Notes under the pieces: model-generated | The model's input: only the letters and a program-made list of their open reading frames with translations | Told to the model about the DNA's origin: nothing | The model's database searches: none | Source: Limnochordia bacterium | Lineage (GTDB): Bacteria; Bacillota; Limnochordia; DUMW01 | Length of the DNA: 5,561 nt | NCBI GenBank assembly: GCA_023230925.1 | Contig: JALNWK010000089.1 | Span: 1-5,561, forward strand | Reading direction: 5' to 3' | In this document: positions 1 through 5,514 of the stretch, piece after piece | Numbering within the stretch: position 1 is the stretch's first letter | Layout of the letters: every line of letters begins with the position of its first letter | Position numbers and translations under genes: made by a program

Positions 1-47
1 CACATCCATTCGGTTATCATTCATGATTAATTATACAGGAACCACCG

Positions 48-70
48 TTGCCACACACCCTCAGTGGCAA
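48..70. promoter_or_regulatory. Operator-like dyad over the start site of the left outward promoter
   Basis: TTGCCAC (48-54) and GTGGCAA (64-70) form a perfect 7-bp inverted repeat with a 9-bp centre. It touches the -10 box and covers the expected transcription start, the usual place for a repressor operator. It could instead form a small hairpin at the very 5' end of the transcript. The binding protein is unknown. Confidence 0.4.
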
Positions 71-98
71 TTATACAACTAAAAAACCGTGTTGTCCA
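70..98 (-). promoter_or_regulatory. Sigma-A/sigma-70-type promoter in the left repeat arm, facing out of the window
   Basis: Read on the minus strand there is TGGACA (93-98; five of six matches to TTGACA), a 17-bp spacer, and a perfect TATAAT (70-75). The spacer contains a T-run. Transcription would start near position 63 and run leftward off the window. The upstream gene pair ends in a hairpin at 139-176, so this is probably the promoter of the next leftward unit. The assignment rests on motif match only. Confidence 0.6.
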
Positions 99-138
99 GT
101 ATTAACTTGCGCTGTAGTATTAAAGCATCTAAGAGCGA

Positions 139-176
139 GTGCCCCTGATCGGATTAACTCACCTTTTCAGGGGCAC
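139..176 (-). terminator. Hairpin after the solute-binding/LamG-like operon, probable terminator
   Basis: GTGCCCCTGA (139-148) pairs perfectly with TCAGGGGCAC (167-176) across an 18-nt loop. It starts 5 bp beyond the TAG stop of the last leftward gene. The stem is GC-rich, but the RNA that follows on the minus strand (TCGCTCTTAG) has only a poor U-tract, so termination may be inefficient or need help. Position directly after the operon is the main support. Confidence 0.55.
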
Positions 177-181
177 CTTTC

Positions 182-913
182 CTACTTGCCCCAAATCTCT
201 ACATCATCAATGTAGATGGGAGCTGTGTTAGAAGCATGTTGATATCCAAAGGCTACCGTGTTTAGATCCGGATTTTCATTGTAAAAGGAAAGAGGCGTCT
301 CATTACCTGGTACTTCAGAGTGATCGACATAAACATCAAAGGTTTGTGTACCAATATCTATCTCCAATGTAACTGTGTACCATTGATTCGGTGTGTAGTC
401 CCCCACATCAATCCATTCATTGTGCTTCGCATCTTTGAGGATGCGAATCTTCTCCCCAGCGGTAATCAAGAAAATCGCGGTCTTGCTGAAGCTGTTATGA
501 ATCTCGCCGGGATTCCCAGCAGTCCCGCCTAGACTAACTCTAAGACTGCGCAAATCTGAGGTATTCCACATCTTGAAAGTTAAGCGTAACTTCCTACTTA
601 CCGGTGTAAAACAATAGGTAGCTTGTCCGGATATATTCGGTGAGCTCGCTGTTCGTTCGATACACAGTACCCGATTGCCCTCACCTAGTGCCACGGGTGC
701 ATCAACCACAGAAGGTTCATCCGGCGAATCGTGAAAATTAAGTATTTCCCAACCGGAGGGTAGCTGTCCAATGGGCGTTGTCTCGAAGTCTTGCTTATGG
801 ATTAGTGGCAGCGATTGATCATCTTCTGGACTCGACAAGAGAAAGCAACCAAAAAGTAGCAACAATACCGACACCAATATAGTTGGTATGAATAAGCGAC
901 GTAATCCGGCCAT
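182..913 (-). CDS. Secreted concanavalin A/LamG-like protein, second of a tandem pair (probable lipoprotein)
   Basis: A 243-residue protein. Residues 1-22 are a basic stretch plus a very hydrophobic segment ending in LFGC, a lipobox-like motif with Cys23; Phe at -2 is atypical, so lipid anchoring is probable but not certain. Residues 35-243 form one beta-rich domain with the pattern of the concanavalin A-like lectin/glucanase fold: a W-Y-T-V-T-L-E-I-D-I strand, VYVDHSE, a late FGYQH strand and the closing YIDDVEIWGK. It aligns without gaps to the preceding gene product at about 60% identity (125 of 209, hand count), so the two arose by tandem duplication. I see no clear catalytic motif, so carbohydrate binding is the likeliest role. 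ATG at 913 is chosen over an in-frame GTG at 931 because a perfect AGGAGG lies 9 nt before the ATG and would be inside the longer version. It is the last gene of the operon, 54 bp after the previous stop. Confidence 0.88.
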   Translation of the reverse strand: MAGLRRLFIPTILVSVLLLLFGCFLLSSPEDDQSLPLIHKQDFETTPIGQLPSGWEILNFHDSPDEPSVVDAPVALGEGNRVLCIERTASSPNISGQATYCFTPVSRKLRLTFKMWNTSDLRSLRVSLGGTAGNPGEIHNSFSKTAIFLITAGEKIRILKDAKHNEWIDVGDYTPNQWYTVTLEIDIGTQTFDVYVDHSEVPGNETPLSFYNENPDLNTVAFGYQHASNTAPIYIDDVEIWGK

Positions 914-922
914 GCTAGTTGC

Positions 923-928
923 CCTCCT
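923..928 (-). promoter_or_regulatory. Shine-Dalgarno site that fixes the start at 913
   Basis: AGGAGG on the minus strand with a 9-nt spacer to ATG (913-911). An alternative GTG at 931 lies upstream of this site and has no comparable ribosome-binding site, so its extra six codons (RRATS after the initiator) are unlikely to be translated. Confidence 0.8.
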
Positions 929-967
929 CACATCTAAAAGTAATCTTAGCCCTAGACCGAGGTGCTG

Positions 968-1672
968 CTATTTTCCCCGAATGATCACGTTGTCAATATA
1001 GACCGGATCTGTATTGGCAGCATGTTGGTATGCAAAAGCAATAGTATTCAAATCATGATTTTCAGTATAGAAGGAGATAGGAACAGTATTTTCAGGCGTG
1101 GTAGACCCATCTAGATAGACATTGAAAACTTGCGCCTTAATGTCTATATCCAGCATAATCGTATGCCACCGTCCGGGCGTGTACTGTCCTACCTCAGTCC
1201 ACTCATTGGCCTTCGCGTCCTTCAATGCCACCACCTGTCCGCCGGTCATCGAAAGGAAGATAGCCGTTTTGGCCAGGGCATTGTGAATCTGTCCAGCGGT
1301 ACCTGCAGTGCCACCGAGGCAAACTCGCAAATTACGAATAGTGGTGGTGTTCCACATATCAAATACCAACTGCAATCTCTCGTTAACAGGTTCGAAGCTG
1401 TAGTTTGCGTGTCCTGTGATATTGGGTGATCCGCTTGTGCGACCTATATGCAGGACGCGACCATCTCTAGTTAGCTCTGCTGGTGCTTCAACGACCTGTG
1501 GTTCGTCGGGTGATTTATGGAAATTGAGCAGCGTCCAATCACTTGGTAACCCACCCACATCCGTTCCGTCAAAATCTTGTTTATGAATCACTGGCAATGT
1601 GCCCGCGGCTACTGAACAATATACAAGCAATAGCGATAAAGTAACAACAAGCCATTTAGGATGCATTCTCAC
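968..1672 (-). CDS. Secreted concanavalin A/LamG-like protein, first of a tandem pair
   Basis: A 234-residue protein. Residues 1-23 are a signal peptide (basic start, hydrophobic core LVVTLSLLLVY, cleavage expected after VAA at 21-23). The mature protein, residues 26-234, is a single beta-sandwich of the concanavalin A/LamG type, with WHTIMLDIDI, VYLDGS, IAFAYQH and the final YIDNVIIRGK marking conserved strands. It is the paralogue of the next gene, but here export looks like signal peptidase I cleavage, not lipid modification. GTG at 1672 is preferred because AAGGAGG (1680-1686) is 7 nt upstream; an in-frame ATG at 1666 would be 13 nt away. It lies 46 bp after the solute-binding protein gene on the same strand, so co-transcription is likely. 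Glycan binding is inferred from fold and context; I see no catalytic residues. Confidence 0.88.
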   Translation of the reverse strand: MRMHPKWLVVTLSLLLVYCSVAAGTLPVIHKQDFDGTDVGGLPSDWTLLNFHKSPDEPQVVEAPAELTRDGRVLHIGRTSGSPNITGHANYSFEPVNERLQLVFDMWNTTTIRNLRVCLGGTAGTAGQIHNALAKTAIFLSMTGGQVVALKDAKANEWTEVGQYTPGRWHTIMLDIDIKAQVFNVYLDGSTTPENTVPISFYTENHDLNTIAFAYQHAANTDPVYIDNVIIRGK

Positions 1673-1718
1673 TGGTTTTCCTCCTTCTTGCTCCTCGGTT
1701 TCAGTAATAATCTGATTG

Positions 1719-3020
1719 TCACTGTTCTGATACGCCTAAAGCTTGATTAACCTCCAATTGCAGCTTTCTCTCAAGATTCTCCAAGACTACGTTGGGTGCT
1801 TGTTCCGTGCGCCACACAGCCTTAAGCTCGTTATTGATCTCACGGCGAATAGTCTCTAGCATTGGTATCGGCGGTGGAGCATTGAGTCTTGTGGCCTCTT
1901 CATACATGGCAACGATTGGTGCCACAATCGGCAGCGCACTAATATCTAAGGACTGAATCGCCGACAGGTTACCATTCAGCCATCCCGCAGCATCAAAGAG
2001 GATCTGCGCAGCCTCCGCTGAGGTGAAAAACTCGATTAGGGCGAAGGATAAGTCTGGGCGTGGAACATCGACGGGAATACATAGGCCCCAGGGCAGAATA
2101 GCTGTAGCCGTATCACCTAATACACTGGGCATCCATGTATAACCGAACTCTGATTCTAGTCCATGTCCTTTTAGCCCACCGGGAATCCAATAACCATTAA
2201 TTTGCATAGCCAGGCGGCGGCTGGTTAAGCCACCGAGCCACCCTCCAATACCTGCACCGGTTATTAGTTCATAGCCAGGGGTATCGTAGATACGCTTGAT
2301 ATACTCCACGGCTTCTGCGAAAGCCATCAGATCTAACGTGTCCTGCTCGGTATCATACCACTGCACATCAAAAACGGTGCTCCAAATTGTCGGGAAATAG
2401 GTGCCACCCATGGCGTCCGTTGGATTAATCCCTACCTGGTCAAGTCCGGAACCGTCAGGCTTTTCCACAGTTAGTTTTCGATGCATCTGATATAGTTCTT
2501 CCAAGCTACTTGGTCCCCGATCAGATAGACCAGCTTCCGCAAAAAGTTCCCTAGAGTAAATGAGTACCAGACCAGGTCCCACTTCCAGTGCGGGGATACC
2601 ATACTGTCTCCCCCCAGCGGTGAAGGAATCTATGAGTAGGGGTGGATAATTCTCACTAGACAAGTGTTCACTTTTATCCAAGTATGTATCAATTGGTTGA
2701 ATCAGCTCTGCCAGTGCATATTGGATCACAGGTGCTGGCATGGCAACCGCATCCGGTGGAGTGCCGGATATAGTGCCCATCATGAGGCGTTCAGCCAGTT
2801 CATTTTGTCCCACCGTAGTTACGGTGACACTACCAACCTCCGGGTGCTTCTCTGCAAATAGAGCTGCTACCGTTTTGATGCCTTCGATTGCTTTTTGCTG
2901 CCAGGGGTTAATCCATAGTACCAGATCAACTTCCTCTCCTGCCTGTACCACTGGTGGAATCAAAAGCCACATTGTGAGGATTGACAATACTAGCGATAAT
3001 ATGATGGTTCTATGTTGCAT
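1719..3020 (-). CDS. ABC transporter extracellular solute-binding protein, sugar type (SBP_bac_1-like)
   Basis: At 433 residues it is the usual size for carbohydrate-binding proteins of ABC importers. Residues 1-27 are a signal peptide ending VVQA, with no lipobox cysteine. The mature N-terminus (VDLVLWINPWQQKAIEGIK) and the GTPPDAVAMP segment at 86-95 are family hallmarks: the first strand, the helix before FAEKHP, and the loop after the first domain crossing. AGLSDRGPSSLEELY (about 167-181) and the C-terminal helix (NLERKLQLEVNQALG) also fit. It captures a sugar or oligosaccharide outside the cell membrane; the ligand cannot be named. AGGGAG at 3030-3035 lies 9 nt before the ATG. It is the first gene of a three-gene leftward operon, and no permease or ATPase gene follows as would be usual. 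The divergent AraC gene is its likely regulator. Confidence 0.93.
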   Translation of the reverse strand: MQHRTIILSLVLSILTMWLLIPPVVQAGEEVDLVLWINPWQQKAIEGIKTVAALFAEKHPEVGSVTVTTVGQNELAERLMMGTISGTPPDAVAMPAPVIQYALAELIQPIDTYLDKSEHLSSENYPPLLIDSFTAGGRQYGIPALEVGPGLVLIYSRELFAEAGLSDRGPSSLEELYQMHRKLTVEKPDGSGLDQVGINPTDAMGGTYFPTIWSTVFDVQWYDTEQDTLDLMAFAEAVEYIKRIYDTPGYELITGAGIGGWLGGLTSRRLAMQINGYWIPGGLKGHGLESEFGYTWMPSVLGDTATAILPWGLCIPVDVPRPDLSFALIEFFTSAEAAQILFDAAGWLNGNLSAIQSLDISALPIVAPIVAMYEEATRLNAPPPIPMLETIRREINNELKAVWRTEQAPNVVLENLERKLQLEVNQALGVSEQ

Positions 3021-3084
3021 TAATAACTACTCCCTTCATTCGATCTTTCTTTCATCGCCAACCATAGATAATTCGCAATTGTAC

Positions 3085-3096
3085 GAGCAGCTGCTC
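3085..3096. promoter_or_regulatory. 12-bp perfect palindrome GAGCAGCTGCTC in the operon leader
   Basis: A perfect self-complementary 12-mer lies 65-76 bp upstream of the binding-protein ATG. It could be an operator for a dimeric repressor. It has no loop, so it is a poor RNA hairpin. A chance palindrome of this length in 535 bp is uncommon but not rare. Confidence 0.3.
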
Positions 3097-3137
3097 TCTG
3101 CCGGAAAGTCTCTTGGCAGTGTATTCGTATTTATCAC

Positions 3138-3165
3138 ATTATTCGGTTGTATACCTTTAGCACAA
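3138..3165 (-). promoter_or_regulatory. Weak candidate promoter for the solute-binding-protein operon
   Basis: On the minus strand, TTGTGC (3160-3165; three of six matches) is followed after 16 bp by AATAAT (3138-3143; five of six). The poor -35 would fit a promoter that needs an activator such as the divergent AraC protein. A TATACA lies within the spacer as an alternative -10. This is a low-confidence motif call. Confidence 0.2.
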
Positions 3166-3272
3166 CATACCGTAGTTATTTACTTTAATCGTGTAAGCCA
3201 TGAATTAATGTCTCGTCTCCCTATCCTCCCCATGTGTGTATTTCGCTTAGCTTAGACCGCATCAATTCTCCG

Positions 3273-3297
3273 TAGTGTATCAACTAAGTTTAGTGTA
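3273..3297. promoter_or_regulatory. Direct repeat TAGTGTA, 18-bp spacing, possible AraC-family half-sites
   Basis: TAGTGTA occurs at 3273-3279 and 3291-3297. AraC-family activators typically bind direct repeats about two helical turns apart, and 18 bp is near that. The repeat lies between the two divergent genes, upstream of the weak operon promoter. Only 7 bases match, so it may be chance. Confidence 0.2.
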
Positions 3298-3489
3298 ACC
3301 CATGCCCGACCTGCGTTCAAGGGCAATTATTTAACCACTTTGCTGTTTTTGAACATTATGACGAATTAGGCAACTAACCAATACCAGCCTATCAATCGTT
3401 CTAGCACAGCTAGCAAGGCAATATTTAGAACCTGCATCCATAGCATCATCCTCTATCAGATTATGTTCATTTTCCTAATGGACGCCAAT

Positions 3490-3508
3490 CTAGTATACTT
3501 TGTACTAG
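3490..3508 (+). promoter_or_regulatory. Probable -10 region of the araC-type gene, overlapped by a dyad
   Basis: TATACT (3494-3499) is a good -10 box, about 60 bp before the regulator start. The -35 region 17 bp upstream (TTTCCT, 3471-3476) matches only at three positions. The -10 is embedded in a perfect inverted repeat, CTAGTA (3490-3495) and TACTAG (3503-3508) with a 7-bp centre. A protein bound there would block the promoter, so autorepression is possible. Confidence 0.35.
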
Positions 3509-3555
3509 GGGTGTGACGTTCGAACGGCTAAGCATCTAAGCAAAGGACGTGATTC

Positions 3556-4380
3556 TTGATGAGGCACAGCTACTTCTTGACGGTTACACCAAGGGACGAG
3601 CAGCTTCCCGTCTACTTATGTACCGTGGGACATGTACACCAAAGACCGACTCAGTATCCTAACGGATGTCCGAACTACCACTGGTTGCATACCATTTCAG
3701 GTAAAGGAATGGTGGAGCTTTTAGGGGATCTCACCCCTTTGCCCCACGGTCGGGGGTTTTTAATGTATCCAGGGACTCCCTGCAACTACTGGCCCACCGC
3801 CGATGTGTGGGAAGTAATGTGGCTTACCTTTAACGGAAAAGACATAGACCGCTTCTTGCAGGCCTGGGGAATGACACCGGGTTTCATCGACTTATTTGAT
3901 GTGCAGTACCTTTGCAGCAAGATCAACGATCTACTAACCCGGGCCGCGGAGCAGTCCGACTACACAAGCGCAGTTCTATCCGGCCTTTTGTATTCATTCT
4001 TACTGGAATTGGGTTGGCAGTCTTCCCGAGAAGAACGTCAAGTGCGGCAGAGAAAAAGACTTGCACCAGTGACCGAGCATATCCATCGTAGATACAGCCA
4101 GCCGATCAGCCTAGACGAATTAGCCAATCTCATTAACATAACTCCACAGCACCTATGTCGCATGTTTCGCTCTGTCTTTGGCGTAACACCCATCAGCTAT
4201 CTAACAACCTATCGGATCATTAAGTCTAAGGAACTCCTGCTCCACCAGCCGGACTTAACCGTAGAAGAAGTGGCCAACCGCGTCGGCTTTTCCAGTCTTA
4301 GCTACTTCTGCACTATATTCCGGCGGTACGAGAAGACCACACCGGCAGAGTTCCGGAGGGCAAACCTTCGAAACATATGA
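3556..4380 (+). CDS. AraC-family transcriptional regulator with N-terminal cupin sensor
   Basis: A 274-residue protein with the classic two-part layout. Residues about 15-100 are an AraC-type ligand-binding cupin: HWLHTISGKGMVELLG, then a PHGRGFLMYPGTPCNY turn and WEVMWLTFNG. Residues about 172-270 are the double helix-turn-helix DNA-binding domain. The first recognition region is ISLDELANLINITPQHLCRMF (184-204); the second is LTVEEVANRVGFSSLSYFCTIF (234-255), followed by the family's closing TTPAEFRR. The usual Gly before that motif is replaced (RRYEKTTP). Such proteins sense a sugar and activate nearby transport or glycan-use genes; the divergent binding-protein operon is the obvious target. 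The start is TTG at 3556 or the adjoining ATG at 3559: AAGGA at 3543-3547 is 8 nt from TTG and 11 nt from ATG, so both are plausible. The gene ends 28 bp from the converging gene on its right. Confidence 0.93.
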   Translation: MMRHSYFLTVTPRDEQLPVYLCTVGHVHQRPTQYPNGCPNYHWLHTISGKGMVELLGDLTPLPHGRGFLMYPGTPCNYWPTADVWEVMWLTFNGKDIDRFLQAWGMTPGFIDLFDVQYLCSKINDLLTRAAEQSDYTSAVLSGLLYSFLLELGWQSSREERQVRQRKRLAPVTEHIHRRYSQPISLDELANLINITPQHLCRMFRSVFGVTPISYLTTYRIIKSKELLLHQPDLTVEEVANRVGFSSLSYFCTIFRRYEKTTPAEFRRANLRNI

Positions 4381-4408
4381 TAGCCATAGGTCTGGGCATC
4401 GGGATTCA

Positions 4409-5473
4409 TTATTCAGCACCGGGCAAACGCGCCACCCCACAGAGTTCCAAGGATCCTAGTTGCACCTCGTTTCGACCCAGACCGCTAGGTAGAACCACCC
4501 GGAAGTAGTCGTTCTCAGAGGCGGTGATAACGTCTCCAGCAAGGCAAAGCTTTAGCCAACCTTGATCAGAATAGTCTAGCACAACTAGCTTGGGATCCAG
4601 CAGCTGCCATTGCTGCAGATCCGGTGAAACAGCCAATTCAATTGTTTCACTAAGCATATCATCCCGAGCGTATACGATCAGTTCATAGCGGCGTAATCTA
4701 GGTTGTTTCCAGATTAGGTATTCGCTTTCTAGACCCTTAGAGGCAATCCGTGTATTATCTCCAAAAAGATCTACGGCCTCATCGTTGAGGAATTCCCAGC
4801 CCTGCGAGCGTTCGATAGTCTTTAGGCGGTCAAATGCACCACCAAACCACGTTCCCGGCGGATCAAAATCCTCCAGCAACCTTTCCCAGTTACGTATAAC
4901 AATCCGGCGTACATCCTTTGAGCTAGTTCCTTGGCCCATCTTTGCCATCAAGATCAGATCGTACGCGCCGTCCTCAAATTCTAGGGTGTTTAAGCTGAGA
5001 CTTCCGGGCCAATGGCCTCCCTCGTATACCATGTTCGGTTCTGTTTCCTCGAACACTCGAATCGGTTGTAACGTCAGTGCGAAGATATCGGCCTGCTCAT
5101 TGGAACCAAACCCAACCCTTCCATTGACTTCTACAGTGCCTTGGATGTACGATGCCTGATCCTGCGGAAGCTCTAACAGAGTACGCCGCACCTTGAATTT
5201 CGCTATCTGCTCAAAAACTCTGCCCTTTACGTCGGTTACCACTACGGTAAGTAGGTGCTCTTCATCATCATCGCCAACGGGTGCAGAAAGTCTTAGCTGT
5301 TTTGGTATACTGGAACCCTGATATAGTTCCACGTCGTTTTGGATGATCTGTACCTGTGCGATATCAATGGCAGGATTGACTGAAACTAGAATAGGTTCAT
5401 CGGCAAGGACAGTCGTTCCCGCAACTGGAGAGTCAATCTTAATACTACAGCGCAAGTTAATACTGGACAACAC
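4409..5473 (-). CDS. 5'-truncated secreted-type protein: two Ig-like modules and a C-terminal beta-sandwich
   Basis: The open frame gives 354 residues but is almost certainly only the C-terminal part of a larger protein. The nominal GTG at 5473 has no Shine-Dalgarno site, there is no signal peptide, and residues 1-12 are encoded by the inverted repeat; an in-frame TAA sits just upstream (5482-5480). Residues about 10-97 look like a bacterial Ig-like module (IDSPVAGTTV..., VQIIQNDVELYQG, LTVVVTDVKGR). Residues about 100-195 are a second module (ASYIQGTVEVNGRVGF, EDGAYDLILMAKMG). Residues about 200-354 resemble a jelly-roll domain of the carbohydrate-binding kind (WFGGAFDRLKTIERSQGWEF, EYLIWKQPRLRRYELIVYARDD, FRVVLPSG). 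Such modules commonly trail secreted glycoside hydrolases or lyases, so the missing front may be catalytic; that is inference. The gene converges on the araC-type gene, with 28 bp between the stops and no clear terminator there. Confidence 0.72.
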   Translation of the reverse strand: MLSSINLRCSIKIDSPVAGTTVLADEPILVSVNPAIDIAQVQIIQNDVELYQGSSIPKQLRLSAPVGDDDEEHLLTVVVTDVKGRVFEQIAKFKVRRTLLELPQDQASYIQGTVEVNGRVGFGSNEQADIFALTLQPIRVFEETEPNMVYEGGHWPGSLSLNTLEFEDGAYDLILMAKMGQGTSSKDVRRIVIRNWERLLEDFDPPGTWFGGAFDRLKTIERSQGWEFLNDEAVDLFGDNTRIASKGLESEYLIWKQPRLRRYELIVYARDDMLSETIELAVSPDLQQWQLLDPKLVVLDYSDQGWLKLCLAGDVITASENDYFRVVLPSGLGRNEVQLGSLELCGVARLPGAE

Positions 5474-5492
5474 GGTTTTTTAGTTGTATAAT
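5464..5492 (+). promoter_or_regulatory. Outward-facing promoter in the right repeat arm
   Basis: TGGACA (5464-5469), 17 bp, then TATAAT (5487-5492), the mirror copy of the left-arm promoter. It reads rightward off the window, away from the truncated gene. A second TATAAT (5527-5532) follows 40 bp later but has no -35 partner. Confidence 0.55.
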
Positions 5493-5514
5493 TGCCACTG
5501 AGGGTGTGTGGCAA
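5492..5514. promoter_or_regulatory. Operator-like dyad after the right outward promoter
   Basis: Mirror copy of the left-arm dyad: TTGCCAC (5492-5498), a 9-bp centre, GTGGCAA (5508-5514). It overlaps the last base of the -10 box and spans the expected start site, about position 5499. Confidence 0.4.

Larger units (their letters stand above)
1..123. repeat. Left arm of a 123-bp perfect terminal inverted repeat
   Basis: The first 123 bases are the exact reverse complement of the last 123 bases (5439-5561). Identity ends sharply at position 124 (A here, G in the complement of 5438). The arm contains a promoter firing leftward, a 7-bp dyad and two copies of AATTATACA (29-37 and 69-77) spaced 40 bp apart. 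It lies 15 bp beyond the hairpin that ends the leftward operon, so in this copy it reads naturally as the spacer and promoter of a further leftward gene outside the window. I found no transposase-type end motif, and a target duplication cannot be tested because the window stops here. Confidence 0.97.
3021..3555. other. 535-bp divergent intergenic region between the binding-protein operon and araC-type gene
   Basis: No convincing gene is seen here. A plus-strand open frame that ends at 3255 begins inside the binding-protein gene and is antisense to it, with no ribosome-binding site of note. The region holds the leader of the leftward operon, a 12-bp palindrome (3085-3096), a weak minus-strand promoter candidate (3138-3165), a 7-bp direct repeat (3273-3297), and a dyad over the probable -10 box of the rightward regulator (3490-3508). 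GTTCAA and TTGAAC near 3317-3356 make a wide inverted pair of doubtful meaning. The length leaves room for several regulator sites or an undetected small RNA. Confidence 0.6.

Noticed and set aside
123..133. 11-bp sequence AAGCATCTAAG shared with 3530-3540
   Set aside because: A few 11-base matches are expected by chance in a window of this size, and the surrounding bases do not match.
914..931. GTG at 931 as start of the last operon gene
   Set aside because: It would place the only good Shine-Dalgarno (923-928) inside the coding region; the ATG at 913 is correctly spaced from it.
2740..3255. 171-codon plus-strand open frame partly in the intergenic region
   Set aside because: More than half is antisense to the solute-binding protein gene, the product looks low in normal protein features, and it has no plausible ribosome-binding site.
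3528..3543. Tandem CTAAGCAT/CTAAGCAA just before the regulator's ribosome-binding site
   Set aside because: Only two imperfect 8-bp units with no known role; more likely simple sequence than a regulatory array.
4785..5159. 124-codon plus-strand open frame opposite the Ig-like gene
   Set aside because: Antisense shadow of a clear protein-coding frame; its composition (rich in Ser, Arg, Pro) is typical of a reverse-strand artefact.
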